Shown here: positions 18,953 to 27,953 of the stretch, one piece after another
Layout: every line of letters begins with the position of its first letter
Numbering within the stretch: position 1 is the first letter of the stretch
Source of the DNA: an uncultured Clostridia bacterium
Lineage (GTDB): Bacteria; Bacillota; Clostridia; Christensenellales; UBA1242
Length of the DNA: 45,700 nt
Direction: 5' to 3'
Assembly (NCBI GenBank): GCA_944349895.1
Contig: CALVNQ010000006.1
Coordinates: 1 to 45,700 of the forward strand
Notes under the pieces: model-generated
The model's database searches: none
Seen by the model: the letters and a program-made list of their open reading frames with translations, nothing else
Told to the model about the DNA's origin: nothing
Program-made: the position numbers and the translations under genes

Positions 18953-19660
18953 ATGGCAGATTTACCAAAGAAAAAGCATAATCATGGTGGACATCGACAA
19001 AGACTGCTTTCAACTGTTATGGAGGCTGGACTCGATAAAGTTAGTGATGTCGTTGCCCTCGAGTTTATTTTGACTTATGTTATTCCACGTTGTGATACTA
19101 ATGATCTTGCTCATAGACTTTTGGATAGATTTGGTAGCACCGCAAATGTTTTGAACACAGATTGGAATTTGATTAAAGAAGTTGAAGGTATGGGCGAAAC
19201 TTCTGCCAAAAAACTTCATTGTCTTATTGATATTTTTGATTATTATACCGATCAATTGCTCGATAAAAAGTACGTTTTTGAATATAGATCAGATATTTCT
19301 GATTTCTTTGAAGAATTGCTTAGGTTTAAAAACATTGAAACAAGTTACATTATTGGTGTTGATGCGTCAAACAGGGTTAAATCTAAACATAAACTCTCTG
19401 TCGGTGGTGTTTTAAGTGTGGGAGTTAGCACTCATGATGTGGCAAAATTTATCACAAGTGTTAAACCTGCTTATGTCTTTTTGGCTCATAATCATCCTCA
19501 GGGCAAAGCGATCCCATCCAAAGGCGATATCGAAGGGACCAGATTAATTGAGAATTTGTTGAATAGTTTGGGTGTGCCTTTGGTGGATCATGTTATTGTC
19601 GGTATTGATGGTATTTTTAGTATGAAAGAAAATAGCTTTTATCGAGAATTCAAAAAATAA
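18953..19660 (+). CDS. radC: RadC-family JAB/MPN-domain protein
   Basis: The 235-residue length and domain order match the RadC family. A helix-hairpin-helix region near residues 70-90 (EVEGMGETSAKKL) is followed by a JAB-type domain with the metal site H179-N-H181-P and D192 (AHNHPQGKAIPSKGDIEGT), ending DHVIVGIDGIFSM. The name comes from an old link to DNA repair. Its biochemical role in bacteria is still unsettled, with suggested links to recombination and natural transformation. The ATG follows AAAAGGA. It has its own promoter and a terminator overlapping its stop. Its closeness to uvrBA is suggestive, but a convergent minus-strand gene separates them. Confidence 0.92.
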   Translation: MADLPKKKHNHGGHRQRLLSTVMEAGLDKVSDVVALEFILTYVIPRCDTNDLAHRLLDRFGSTANVLNTDWNLIKEVEGMGETSAKKLHCLIDIFDYYTDQLLDKKYVFEYRSDISDFFEELLRFKNIETSYIIGVDASNRVKSKHKLSVGGVLSVGVSTHDVAKFITSVKPAYVFLAHNHPQGKAIPSKGDIEGTRLIENLLNSLGVPLVDHVIVGIDGIFSMKENSFYREFKK

Positions 19661-19683
19661 GATGGCAATCATCTTATTTTTTT
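19652..19683. terminator. Bidirectional terminator between convergent genes
   Basis: AAAAAATAAGATG (19652-19664) pairs with CATCTTATTTTTT around the loop GCAAT. The radC stop TAA lies inside the stem, and the minus-strand gene ends at its far edge. A-tracts and T-tracts flank both sides, so it can serve either direction. Confidence 0.85.
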
Positions 19684-20044
19684 AAAATTTTATTAAATGC
19701 GAAATTATGCTTCCTATTATGCCACCAAGCAATGCTGAGATAAATGTTAGTATTATAATTGTAAAATTTTTATTTTTCTTTTTTTTGTCAGCTTTGTCAT
19801 TTTCATTTATTTGTTCTCCATATGGGAGTATACATAAACAGTATACATTTTCATCATCGTATTTTACATGTATGCATTCGCTTCTTTCTAGATAAGTTAT
19901 TATGTGATCTAGCCCTTCTTCGCTCACCCTGTATTTTACAGGTAAAGCATATATTATGTCAGTTTTCTCTATTATTTTATATTCCTGACCGTGACATTCT
20001 TTTTTTAGTATCTTTAACACCAGGTTTGATTTTATATCCAACAT
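19682..20044 (-). CDS. Membrane-tethered winged-helix-like protein A
   Basis: This 120-residue protein is not a family I can name. Residues 1-80 look like a small winged-helix domain: helix-rich start, then VSEEGLDHIITYLERSECIHVKY and a beta hairpin ENVYCLCILPYGEQI. A lysine-rich linker (KADKKKKNKN) leads into one C-terminal membrane helix, about residues 93-117 (FTIIILTFISALLGGIIGSIISHLI). That predicts a cytoplasmic DNA- or protein-binding domain tethered by its tail. It shares order and residues with the protein at 20812-21171. The ATG is the first after an in-frame stop and has no clear ribosome site. A pair of direct repeats lies about 40 bases upstream. Confidence 0.75.
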   Translation of the reverse strand: MLDIKSNLVLKILKKECHGQEYKIIEKTDIIYALPVKYRVSEEGLDHIITYLERSECIHVKYDDENVYCLCILPYGEQINENDKADKKKKNKNFTIIILTFISALLGGIIGSIISHLIKF

Positions 20045-20083
20045 AATTTATTATTCGCAGTCATTTCATTATCATTCTTTATA

Positions 20084-20102
20084 TTTTAGACATTTTTAGA
20101 CA
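20084..20102. repeat. Direct repeat TTTTAGACA x2, possible operator
   Basis: TTTTAGACA is at 20084-20092 and 20094-20102, ten bases apart or one helical turn. It sits in the 130-base divergent gap between the minus-strand winged-helix-like gene and the 20175 gene. This is the usual place for a regulator site, but binding is inference. Confidence 0.5.
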
Positions 20103-20118
20103 AAATAATTCTTATATA

Positions 20119-20147
20119 TTGACTTATGTGCAACTTTATAGTAAAAT
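20119..20147 (+). promoter_or_regulatory. Promoter of the 20175 gene
   Basis: TTGACT at 20119-20124 and TAAAAT at 20142-20147 are 17 bases apart. The leader would be about 20 bases with a strong GGGAGGGG ribosome site at 20160-20166. Confidence 0.7.
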
Positions 20148-20174
20148 AAAAGCGTATTTGGGAGGGGTTGTTAT

Positions 20175-20744
20175 ATGGGAAAAGGGATGCCTGGTAGTTT
20201 TGGTAATATTGAGGATCTGATTGGAGGGCTTGAAGATTGTCCTAATGAACAATTTTCTGTTATTGAACAACAGTTGGAAAGTTTTTTTAAATATTATTTC
20301 GCCGGAGATTTTATTTATTGTAGAAAGAGATTGGCTGACGGTTTACAAAAGGTTGATACCAGTTTTATTCAGAATTTTTCGCCTTCTTTACAAGATGATT
20401 CTTTCTTGGAATATCTTAGTAAAAGTTTTGATATTGGTAAAGAATTTTTAGGATGCTATTTGAAGAAGGTTGCAGAAAAGGACTCAGATTATAACAAAAA
20501 AATTCGATCAATTTGTTGGGATATACGCGCTGCAGAAGATGAAATTGACAGCCCTTATAATTTTGATAATCGAAATGATGCGATTAGCCGTTGCATTAAA
20601 CTTGAAGAAGAAAGGGATAAACTTTACGATGAACAGGAAAATAGCAGAAGAACTGTAGATGAATTAAAATATGAGTACGAAAATTCATTAAAGCAAGCGA
20701 AAAAATCTCGGTTGAAGAAAAGCCCTAGTGAAGCCAGTTTATAA
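20175..20744 (+). CDS. Unknown soluble protein with C-terminal coiled coil
   Basis: A 189-residue protein I do not recognise. It has no signal peptide or membrane segment. The first 100 residues are mixed and rather acidic, with a Gly-rich start (MGKGMPGSFGNIEDLIGGL). Residues about 120-180 are a strongly charged helix with heptad-like spacing (AISRCIKLEEERDKLYDEQ continuing to KYEYENSLKQ), likely a coiled coil. The tail KKSRLKKSP is basic. The start is fixed by GGGAGGGG nine bases upstream. It has its own promoter and a terminator that contains its stop codon, so read-through to the next genes should be partial at most. It lies just before the winged-helix-like/uvrBA operon, but no functional link is shown. 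Confidence 0.75.
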   Translation: MGKGMPGSFGNIEDLIGGLEDCPNEQFSVIEQQLESFFKYYFAGDFIYCRKRLADGLQKVDTSFIQNFSPSLQDDSFLEYLSKSFDIGKEFLGCYLKKVAEKDSDYNKKIRSICWDIRAAEDEIDSPYNFDNRNDAISRCIKLEEERDKLYDEQENSRRTVDELKYEYENSLKQAKKSRLKKSPSEASL

Positions 20745-20757
20745 CTGGCTTTTTTTG
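20731..20757 (+). terminator. Terminator overlapping the stop codon of the 20175 gene
   Basis: AGCCAGTT (20732-20739) pairs with AACTGGCT (20743-20750) around a three-base loop and is followed by seven T. The TAA stop at 20742-20744 lies in the loop and stem, so translating ribosomes may cover the hairpin. Confidence 0.85.
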
Positions 20758-20811
20758 TGTAAAACTTTTATTTTTTGTTAATAAATTTTTATACCTTTTT
20801 GAGGTGGATTT

Positions 20812-21171
20812 TTGACGCGTAAAGAAAAGCTTGTTATGTTATATCTGGCTAAGGTTTGTCCTAAAAAAAGGACATGCCTTGTTTCGCCGGGTGAAATTGC
20901 TGCCGCTTTGTCTAAAAAATTTGTTTTATCTGTTGCCGAACTTGATGAAATTATGTGTGAACTTTCAAATGAAAACTATATTGATTTTGTTGTTTCTGAA
21001 AGCAAAATGGGGTATTATTATTGTGTAACTTTAAAAAAAAGAGGGCAATCCTTTGAAACAGATTCAAAAAGGCAAAAAAAATCATTTGGTTTGCTTATTT
21101 TGAGAAGTTTATTTCTTGCCACGGTCAGCTTTATTTTCGGTATTGTTTTGAAAATGATTTTTAAGGGTTAA
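20812..21171 (+). CDS. Membrane-tethered winged-helix-like protein B, first gene of the uvrBA operon
   Basis: This 119-residue protein uses a TTG start fixed by GAGGTGG at 20801-20807. Residues 1-80 look like a winged-helix domain: [16 protein letters not shown], then [13 protein letters not shown], then [19 protein letters not shown] and a hairpin [16 protein letters not shown] basic linker (KRQKKS) precedes one C-terminal membrane helix, about residues 93-116. It aligns by eye with the minus-strand protein at 19682-20044 (LD-x-I, then L, then I, then YC-x-x-L). uvrB starts two bases after its stop, so it is almost surely co-transcribed and perhaps translationally coupled with uvrB. A role sensing or regulating repair is an inference from context. 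I found no convincing promoter in the 54 bases after the preceding terminator hairpin. Confidence 0.8.
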   Translation: MTRKEKLVMLYLAKVCPKKRTCLVSPGEIAAALSKKFVLSVAELDEIMCELSNENYIDFVVSESKMGYYYCVTLKKRGQSFETDSKRQKKSFGLLILRSLFLATVSFIFGIVLKMIFKG

Positions 21172-21173
21172 CT

Positions 21174-23132
21174 ATGGATAAATTTAAGTTAAAAGCTCCT
21201 TTTTCTGCATCTGGCGATCAACCTCAAGCTATCCAAAAACTTGTGGAAGGTTTTAACATTGGGTTGAAAGAGCAAGTTTTGCTTGGTGTTACTGGCAGTG
21301 GCAAAACCTTTACTATGGCTAATATTATCGCAGAACTAAATAAACCAACTCTTGTTATTGCTCATAACAAAACTTTGGCAGCGCAACTTTGTAATGAGTT
21401 TAGAGAGTTTTTCCCTGAAAATCGTGTTGAATATTTTGTTTCTTATTATGATTACTATCAGCCAGAAGCTTATATTGTTTCAACCGACACTTATATTGAA
21501 AAAGATATGTCTATAAACGATGAAATCGATAAACTTCGCTCTTCTGCCACGTCTTCTTTGTTGGAAAGAAAGGATACTATCGTTGTTGCATCAGTTTCGT
21601 GTATTTATGGTTTGGGTAGCCCTGAGGAATATTATAACCTTCACATTTCATTAAGAAAAGGTGATATTGTTGATAGGGACGATATTATAAAACGGCTTAT
21701 TGACATTCAGTACACAAGGAATGAAATGGATTTTAAACGCTCAACTTTTAGAGCGAAAGGCGATACTTTGGATATCTTTCCAGCTAACCAATCTGAAATG
21801 GCAATCAGAGTTCGTTTCTTTGGTGATGAAATTGAAAAAATTTATGAGTTTGACCCAATAACAGGCAATATGCTTAACGAGGTGAGTTATGCGGCCATTT
21901 ATCCTGCAACTCATTATGCTGTTGGCAACGAAAGGTTAAAAAGAGCAATAGCGCAGATTAGCGAAGATAGAGAAAAAGCCATTAAAAAATTTAATGACGA
22001 AGGCAAACCTTTGGAAGCGGAGAGAATAGGACAGCGAGTAGCGTATGACCTTGAAATGATGAGTGAACTTGGATATTGCAACGGTATTGAAAATTATTCA
22101 AGATATTTTGACGGAAGACAACCGGGTGAACCACCATTTACCTTGCTAGATTATTTCCCAAAAGGATTTTTAACAATTATTGATGAAAGTCATATGACTT
22201 TACCTCAAATTCGGGCAATGTATAATGGTGATAAGGCTAGAAAAGATAATCTGGTTGAGTATGGTTTTAGATTAGAGGCAGCGAGGGATAACAGACCTTT
22301 AAAATTTGATGAATTTAATGAAAGATTGGGACAAACCCTTTATGTTTCTGCAACACCTGCAAAATATGAATTGTCCCGTGCAGGGCAAGTGGTAGAACAG
22401 TTGCTTAGGCCAACTGGTCTTTTAGACCCAACCATAGAAGTAAGACCTTCAAAAGGGCAGATTGACGATTTGATAAGTGAAATCAACAAAACAATTTCAC
22501 GCAATGCCAGGGTGCTTGTTACAACATTAACCAAAAAAATGGCTGAAAGTTTGACAACTTACCTGGGCGATAGAAAGTTCAAGGTGAAATATCTTCATTC
22601 CGAAATTGACACTATGGAAAGAGTGGAGATTATAAATGGTTTAAGAAGTGGAGAGTTTGATGTTCTTGTGGGCATAAATCTTTTGCGTGAAGGTTTGGAT
22701 ATGCCAGAAGTGGAACTTGTTGCAATTTTAGATGCGGATAAAGAGGGTTTTTTGCGAAGCGAAGGTGCTTTAATTCAAACTATTGGCAGAGTTGCCAGAA
22801 ATGAAAACGGCAGAGCGATTATGTATGCAGATGAAATAACCGACTCTATGAGGCGTGCAATTGATGAAACACAGCGTAGGCGTGAAATTCAAATGCAATA
22901 TAACAAAGAGCACAACATCTCGCCAAAAACTATTAAAAAACTTGTTAAAAACACTTTGGAAATTACCAAGAAACTTGATGGTGAAGACATTCCTAAAAAG
23001 GATATTCCTGCCGAAATTGAAAGACTTACTTCGATGATGAAGTTGGCGTCGAACTCTCTTGATTTTGAAAGAGCAATTGAAATAAGGAATAAAATACTAA
23101 ATTTAAAGAAAAAATTGGGTAAAAAGGGTTAA
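21174..23132 (+). CDS. uvrB: Excinuclease ABC subunit B
   Basis: UvrB is the damage-verifying helicase-like subunit of nucleotide excision repair; UvrA loads it onto lesions and it then recruits UvrC. At 652 residues it is close to the normal family length. The Walker A motif GVTGSGKT is at residues 38-45. The beta-hairpin region [11 protein letters not shown] that clamps the DNA strand follows. The DEAD-type motif is [11 protein letters not shown], helicase motif VI is [19 protein letters not shown], and a C-terminal UVR domain ([19 protein letters not shown]) binds UvrC or UvrA. It starts two bases after the winged-helix-like gene and ends two bases before uvrA, which is a tight three-gene operon. 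uvrC is not in the window. Confidence 0.98.
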   Translation: MDKFKLKAPFSASGDQPQAIQKLVEGFNIGLKEQVLLGVTGSGKTFTMANIIAELNKPTLVIAHNKTLAAQLCNEFREFFPENRVEYFVSYYDYYQPEAYIVSTDTYIEKDMSINDEIDKLRSSATSSLLERKDTIVVASVSCIYGLGSPEEYYNLHISLRKGDIVDRDDIIKRLIDIQYTRNEMDFKRSTFRAKGDTLDIFPANQSEMAIRVRFFGDEIEKIYEFDPITGNMLNEVSYAAIYPATHYAVGNERLKRAIAQISEDREKAIKKFNDEGKPLEAERIGQRVAYDLEMMSELGYCNGIENYSRYFDGRQPGEPPFTLLDYFPKGFLTIIDESHMTLPQIRAMYNGDKARKDNLVEYGFRLEAARDNRPLKFDEFNERLGQTLYVSATPAKYELSRAGQVVEQLLRPTGLLDPTIEVRPSKGQIDDLISEINKTISRNARVLVTTLTKKMAESLTTYLGDRKFKVKYLHSEIDTMERVEIINGLRSGEFDVLVGINLLREGLDMPEVELVAILDADKEGFLRSEGALIQTIGRVARNENGRAIMYADEITDSMRRAIDETQRRREIQMQYNKEHNISPKTIKKLVKNTLEITKKLDGEDIPKKDIPAEIERLTSMMKLASNSLDFERAIEIRNKILNLKKKLGKKG

Positions 23133-23134
23133 AA

Positions 23135-25984
23135 ATGGAAGAAAATATTAAAATTATTGGAGCAAAAGAAAATAATTTAAAAAACATCAGTTTAACTATT
23201 CCAAGAGAAAAGTTAATTGTTTTTACTGGTGTGAGTGGCTCAGGTAAAACTTCTCTTGCTTTTGGAACTATTTTTGCAGAAGGGCAAAGAAGATATATTG
23301 AAAGCCTTTCTTCATATGCGAGAATGTTTTTGGGGCAAGCACAAAAACCTGATGTGGAAGCAATTGAAGGATTGTCGCCAGCCATTTCTATTGACCAAAA
23401 AACCACAAACCATAACCCTCGTTCCACTGTGGGAACGGTAACTGAAATTTACGATTATTTAAGGTTATTGTTTGCAAGAGTGGGAGAAGCGTATTGCCCA
23501 AATTGCCACAAGGCTATTTCAAGGCAAACAATTGACCAAATTGTTGATGATGTTATGTCGCACCCAGAGGGCGAAAAACTTACAATTTTAAGCCCTGTTG
23601 TTAGAACCGAAAAAGGTGCCTTTGCAAAACTTTTTGATTCGCTTAGAAAAAGCGGATATGTTCGTGTGCTGGTTGACGGCATTATGTATACGCTAGATGA
23701 AGAAATAAATCTTGACAAAAACATTAAGCACGAAATAAAAGTTGTAATTGACAGACTTATTTTAAAAGAAGGAATTCAAGCAAGATTAACCGAAAGTTTG
23801 GAAACTGCAATTAAACTTGCCGAAGGGCTTGCAGTTGTTGATTTTGATGGTCAAGAAGAACTTTACTCTACAAACTATTCATGCCCAACGTGTGGTTGGA
23901 CTTTGGAAGAGATCTCGCCAAGATTATTTTCTTTTAATGCGCCATTCGGCGCTTGTCCAAATTGTTCGGGTTTAGGAGAAATTGCGGATATAGATGAATC
24001 GCTTGTGCTCAAAAATTCACATTTAACAATTGTACAAGGGGCATTTAACATAACTGGTTGGAAATACGAACAGGGAAGCATGGCAAAACTTTATTTTGAT
24101 GCGCTCAGTGAAAAATACGGAATTGCTCTTGACAAGCCTGTAAAAGATTTGTCAAAAAAGGATATTCAAATTCTTTTATATGGAAACAATGGGGAAAAAC
24201 TAGATATTTTTAAAAGCGAGCATAGAAATAAAATGGAGGAGCGTTTTAGGGGTTCGCATGCGCTAAGTTTTGAAGGGCTTATAAACAACCTTAAACGCAG
24301 GCTTGCTGAAACTAAAAGTGAATTCATGCGCTTTGAAATCGGTAAGTTTTTAAGAAATCAAACTTGTAAGGTTTGCCACGGGAAAAGACTAAATGAATCG
24401 GCACTTTCAATAAAAATAAGTGGAAAAGATATTATTGATATTTGTGATATGCCTGTAAGCGAACTTTTGCCGTATATGCAAAACCTTAAACTTGCAAAGT
24501 ATAAAATGGTGGTGGCTGAAAGCATTTTAAAAGAAATAATTGCAAGGCTTAAATTTCTTTCTGATGTTGGGCTTGGTTATCTTACTCTTTCACGTTCGGC
24601 CGAAACCTTGTCTGGTGGGGAAGCGCAGAGAATCAGACTTGCCACACAAATAGGTTCAGGACTTGTTGGTGTTTTGTATATTTTAGATGAGCCAAGCATA
24701 GGTTTACACCAGCGAGATAATGAAAAATTGCTTGCCACTTTAAAAAATCTGCGTGATTTAGGAAATACTTTGATTGTGGTTGAACATGACGAAGACACTA
24801 TGCGTGAGGCAGATTGGATTGTTGATGTAGGGCCTTATGCAGGTGTGCATGGTGGAGAAATTGTGGCAAACGGTCCACTACAAGAAGTTCTTAAAAGTCC
24901 AAATTCTGTAACTGCAAAATTTTTGCGGGGTGAGGAGAAAATTGAAATTCCATCTTCACGCAAACAACCTTCTGGATTTTTGAAAGTGCGTGGTGCGGCT
25001 GAAAATAACTTAAAAAAGATGAATGTAGATATTCCGCTTGGTGTTCTTACAGTTGTTACAGGTGTTTCGGGAAGTGGGAAGTCTAGTTTAATCAATGAAG
25101 TTATTTATCCATATTTATCAAATTCTTTAAACGCAAGCAAGTTGGAACTTGGCAAATTTGATAAAATTGAGGGAGTTGAGCAACTTGACAAAGTAATTTG
25201 TATAGACCAAGCACCTATTGGCAGAACTCCACGAAGTAATCCTGCAACATATACGGGTGTGTTTACTCCAATAAGAGAACTTTTTGCTTCAACACCTGAT
25301 GCAAAAATGAGGGGATTTACTGCAAGCAGGTTTTCATTTAATGTGCATGGCGGAAGATGTGAAGCGTGTGATGGCGCAGGAGTAAAAGAAATTGAAATGT
25401 ATTTCTTGCCAGACATATCTGTTCCATGTGAAGTATGTAAGGGTAAAAGATACAACCGTGAAACTTTGGAAGTTAAGTATAAGGGAAAAACTATTACCGA
25501 TGTTTTAGACATGACAGTTGAAGAGGCTCTTGCGTTTTTTGCTTCTATTCCAAGTATTAAAAATAAATTGCAGGCGCTTTATGATGTTGGGCTTTCTTAC
25601 ATTAAACTTGGTCAGCCTGCCACAACTCTCTCAGGTGGTGAGGCGCAAAGAGTCAAACTTGCGACTGAACTTGCTAAACGAGAAACTGGCAAAACTTTTT
25701 ATATTTTAGATGAGCCAACAACCGGACTTCATATGTATGATGTTAAAAAACTTGTTAACATTTTAAACAGGCTTGTTGGCAACGGAAACACGGTTGTTGT
25801 TATTGAGCATAACTTAGACGTGATTAAGTGTGCCGACCAGATAATTGATTTAGGACCAGAGGGAGGTTCTGGCGGAGGCGAAGTTGTCGCCACAGGAACA
25901 CCTGAAGAAGTCGCAGAAATTTCTGCATCTTATACCGGCCAGTTTTTAAAAAAAATTTTGAAATATAAGAAAAAAAATGATTAA
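23135..25984 (+). CDS. uvrA: Excinuclease ABC subunit A
   Basis: UvrA is the dimeric ABC-type ATPase that scans DNA for lesions and delivers UvrB. At 949 residues it has the usual length. Two ATPase halves are visible. The first has Walker A GVSGSGKT at residues 32-39 and signature [16 protein letters not shown]. The second has [14 protein letters not shown] and signature [18 protein letters not shown]. Walker B-like strands read [15 protein letters not shown] and [15 protein letters not shown]. Zinc-binding CxxC pairs are seen in CPTCGW with CPNCSGLGE, in CKVCHGKR, and in CEACDGAG with [10 protein letters not shown]. All key motifs are intact. The stop codon lies inside the operon terminator. 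Confidence 0.98.
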   Translation: MEENIKIIGAKENNLKNISLTIPREKLIVFTGVSGSGKTSLAFGTIFAEGQRRYIESLSSYARMFLGQAQKPDVEAIEGLSPAISIDQKTTNHNPRSTVGTVTEIYDYLRLLFARVGEAYCPNCHKAISRQTIDQIVDDVMSHPEGEKLTILSPVVRTEKGAFAKLFDSLRKSGYVRVLVDGIMYTLDEEINLDKNIKHEIKVVIDRLILKEGIQARLTESLETAIKLAEGLAVVDFDGQEELYSTNYSCPTCGWTLEEISPRLFSFNAPFGACPNCSGLGEIADIDESLVLKNSHLTIVQGAFNITGWKYEQGSMAKLYFDALSEKYGIALDKPVKDLSKKDIQILLYGNNGEKLDIFKSEHRNKMEERFRGSHALSFEGLINNLKRRLAETKSEFMRFEIGKFLRNQTCKVCHGKRLNESALSIKISGKDIIDICDMPVSELLPYMQNLKLAKYKMVVAESILKEIIARLKFLSDVGLGYLTLSRSAETLSGGEAQRIRLATQIGSGLVGVLYILDEPSIGLHQRDNEKLLATLKNLRDLGNTLIVVEHDEDTMREADWIVDVGPYAGVHGGEIVANGPLQEVLKSPNSVTAKFLRGEEKIEIPSSRKQPSGFLKVRGAAENNLKKMNVDIPLGVLTVVTGVSGSGKSSLINEVIYPYLSNSLNASKLELGKFDKIEGVEQLDKVICIDQAPIGRTPRSNPATYTGVFTPIRELFASTPDAKMRGFTASRFSFNVHGGRCEACDGAGVKEIEMYFLPDISVPCEVCKGKRYNRETLEVKYKGKTITDVLDMTVEEALAFFASIPSIKNKLQALYDVGLSYIKLGQPATTLSGGEAQRVKLATELAKRETGKTFYILDEPTTGLHMYDVKKLVNILNRLVGNGNTVVVIEHNLDVIKCADQIIDLGPEGGSGGGEVVATGTPEEVAEISASYTGQFLKKILKYKKKND

Positions 25985-26010
25985 AGTTTTAACTTTTATC
26001 ATTTTTTTTT
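25971..26010 (+). terminator. Terminator of the uvrBA operon
   Basis: ATGATTAAAGTT and AACTTTTATCAT form a stem with one mismatch, flanked by A and T tracts. The uvrA stop codon is within the stem. Confidence 0.8.
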
Positions 26011-26023
26011 AGCTTTTTGATAC

Positions 26024-26052
26024 TTGCAAAATTGTATAAATAGTGTTAAAAT
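26024..26052 (+). promoter_or_regulatory. walJ promoter, predicts a leaderless mRNA
   Basis: TTGCAA (26024-26029) and TAAAAT (26047-26052) are 17 bases apart. The ATG starts six bases after the -10, at the expected transcription start. No ribosome site precedes the ATG. Confidence 0.65.
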
Positions 26053-26058
26053 ATTTTC

Positions 26059-26841
26059 ATGAAAATTATAAATTTAGCTTCTGGTAGCGACGGAAATATG
26101 ACATATCTTGAAAGTGAAAAAGTCAAAATTTTAATCGATATTGGCATATCTTGTGCCGAGGCTGTTAAAAGATTGGCTTTAATTAATGTTAAGCCAAATG
26201 ATATCGATGTCATACTTGTTACTCATGAGCATAATGATCATATAAAAGGTGTTGACGCTTTTTCGTTCAAATTTGATAAACCAGTTTTTGCGCATAGAAC
26301 TGTTTGGGAAAACTTAAAATTTAAATTAATAAAAACTCCTAGCAAAAATAGAAGGTTTTTTGAAACAGGTTCTTTTCAGTTAAGAGATATTTCGGTAAAT
26401 GCTGTGGCAGTTCCCCATGATGTGCCTTGTTTTGGTTATAGCTTTGAAAATGACGGCAGAAAAATTAGTATTTTAACAGATGTTGGACATACTAATGAAA
26501 GGATACTTGATAGTATTCGTGGGAGTCAATTAGTTTACCTTGAAGCTAATTACGATAAAACGTTGTTGAAAGAAGGCACAAAATATCCTTTGGCATTAAA
26601 AAGAAGAATTTCTGGAGGTTCAGGTCATCTTTCTAATGATGAATCTGTGTCGTTAATTCGTTACTTGGTCCAAAACGGAAGCAGACAAATTGTTTTGTCT
26701 CATTTAAGCAGAGAAAACAACTCACCTGATTTAGCTTATTCTTACATTTCAAATAAACTTTTAGAGTTTGGCATTGTTGAAGGTGTCCATGTTAAAATTG
26801 ATGTAGCAACAAATCGACCAGGGACGTTATTTAAACTTTAA
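26059..26841 (+). CDS. walJ: WalJ/YycJ-type metallo-beta-lactamase-fold hydrolase
   Basis: A 260-residue metallo-beta-lactamase-fold protein with the metal motif H56-E-H58-N-D60-H61 and later ligand regions (VPHDVPCFGYSF, ILTDVGHT, LSHLSREN). The start MKIINLASGSDGNMTYLE and the segment GSGHLSNDES are typical of the YycJ/WalJ family. In Bacillus this gene lies in the WalRK operon beside htrC. It affects cell-wall and DNA metabolism there, and related enzymes have exonuclease activity. Here the walJ-htrA pairing is kept, but WalR and WalK are absent from the window. The following htrA-type gene starts 35 bases later and is probably co-transcribed. The ATG has no ribosome site and seems to sit at the mRNA 5' end. 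Confidence 0.9.
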   Translation: MKIINLASGSDGNMTYLESEKVKILIDIGISCAEAVKRLALINVKPNDIDVILVTHEHNDHIKGVDAFSFKFDKPVFAHRTVWENLKFKLIKTPSKNRRFFETGSFQLRDISVNAVAVPHDVPCFGYSFENDGRKISILTDVGHTNERILDSIRGSQLVYLEANYDKTLLKEGTKYPLALKRRISGGSGHLSNDESVSLIRYLVQNGSRQIVLSHLSRENNSPDLAYSYISNKLLEFGIVEGVHVKIDVATNRPGTLFKL

Positions 26842-26846
26842 GGTTT

Positions 26847-26872
26847 CTTTGTAAACTCCCGTTACAAGGAGG
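26847..26872 (+). promoter_or_regulatory. Possible hairpin masking the htrA ribosome site
   Basis: CTTTGTAA (26847-26854) can pair with TTACAAGG (26862-26869), seven Watson-Crick pairs plus one G-T wobble, around a seven-base loop. The right arm overlaps the AAGGAGG ribosome site (26866-26872). An alternative pairing of CTCC (26856-26859) with GGAG (26868-26871) would also cover it. Regulation is inferred. Confidence 0.4.
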
Positions 26873-26876
26873 TTTT

Positions 26877-27890
26877 ATGAAGAAATTTTTTTATAGCATT
26901 ACGGTATTGCTTGTTTCGGTTATGTTTATTTTGACAGGTTGCTCTGTTTATAACGAAAATCCAGATGAATCTGTTAATATGAGTGTAAGGCGTATTGCCA
27001 CTGAAAATTCTTCCACTTTAAGCGAAATGTTAACTGAAGCCAGAAGTGCTGTGGTTGGTATAGCTGTAGATATGCAAGATGGTTATGCTATAGGCAGTGG
27101 AGTTGCCATTTCAGACGGTGGTTTAATTATTACAAATAATCATGTGATTGAAGGAGGCAATAATATAACTTTGTATTATGCTGATAAAACAACTGGGTCA
27201 GCCAGAGTTTTATGGACTGACTCGGGCCTGGATTTAGCTGTGATTCTTTCTTCAAGAGAAATCCCATATTTAGGTACTGATATCGGGGATATTGAAATAG
27301 GCGAAGAAGTATATGCTTTGGGTACGCCCTTGACTTTAGAGTTTAAACATACGGTAACTCATGGCATTGTGAGTGCCGTTAATAGAACTTTAGAAACGGA
27401 GCGTTTTTCCGGGCCTAGTTTTTTGCAGAGTTTGATTCAGCACGATGCGGCTATAAATCCGGGAAATTCTGGTGGCCCGCTTATCAATAGTAAAGGCCAA
27501 GTTATTGGCATTAATACGGTAAAAGCATCAGAAGGAGAAGGTATTGGATTCGCAATCCCAATTGAAATAGCTAAAATTGTAATCGAAAAGTTAAAAGATA
27601 ACCCAGATTTTGTATCGCCATATTTAGGAGTCTTTGGTTTTGATAGTGACATTGCTTTAGCATACGGTGAAGTTATATCTCAAAAAGGGGTTTACGTTAT
27701 TTCATGTGATGGGCCAGCAAAAGATGCAGGCCTGAGTAAAGGAGATCTTGTTTTTAAATTAGGGGATTTTCAAGTTGACACTCTTTTATCTTTGAGAAAA
27801 GCCATTTTGTCTTATAATTCTGGTGACAGTGTGCTGATTAGTTATATAAGAAATGGTCAAAAATATGAAAAATTAATAACTTTAGAATAA
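26877..27890 (+). CDS. HtrA/DegP-type serine protease, lipid-anchored
   Basis: HtrA proteases degrade misfolded proteins outside the membrane. This one is 337 residues. Residues 1-22 are a lipoprotein signal ending in the lipobox LTGC (Cys22), which is unusual because most Gram-positive HtrA proteins carry an N-terminal membrane helix instead. The trypsin-like domain has the full triad: H89 (TNNHVIEGG), D119 (DSGLDLAVI) and S198 (INPGNSGGPLIN). One PDZ domain follows (GVYVISCDGPAKDAGLSKGD, then FKLGDFQV). ACAAGGAGG gives a strong start. It lies behind walJ, matching the walJ-htrA order in other Bacillota. It may process or quality-control the large secreted lipoproteins coded nearby; that is inference. 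Confidence 0.94.
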   Translation: MKKFFYSITVLLVSVMFILTGCSVYNENPDESVNMSVRRIATENSSTLSEMLTEARSAVVGIAVDMQDGYAIGSGVAISDGGLIITNNHVIEGGNNITLYYADKTTGSARVLWTDSGLDLAVILSSREIPYLGTDIGDIEIGEEVYALGTPLTLEFKHTVTHGIVSAVNRTLETERFSGPSFLQSLIQHDAAINPGNSGGPLINSKGQVIGINTVKASEGEGIGFAIPIEIAKIVIEKLKDNPDFVSPYLGVFGFDSDIALAYGEVISQKGVYVISCDGPAKDAGLSKGDLVFKLGDFQVDTLLSLRKAILSYNSGDSVLISYIRNGQKYEKLITLE

Positions 27891-27901
27891 TATTTAACAT
27901 C

Positions 27902-27930
27902 TTGTATTTTCTTTCTTAATATGATATAAT
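27902..27930 (+). promoter_or_regulatory. Promoter of the 27954 gene
   Basis: TTGTAT at 27902-27907 and TATAAT at 27925-27930 are 17 bases apart, followed by an AAGGAGA ribosome site. Confidence 0.65.
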
Positions 27931-27953
27931 AAGTTATATAAGGAGAAAATAAA

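Noticed and set aside
20745-20811. LexA/SOS box upstream of the uvrBA operon
   Set aside because: No GAAC-N4-GTTC-like palindrome is present in this gap or just upstream.
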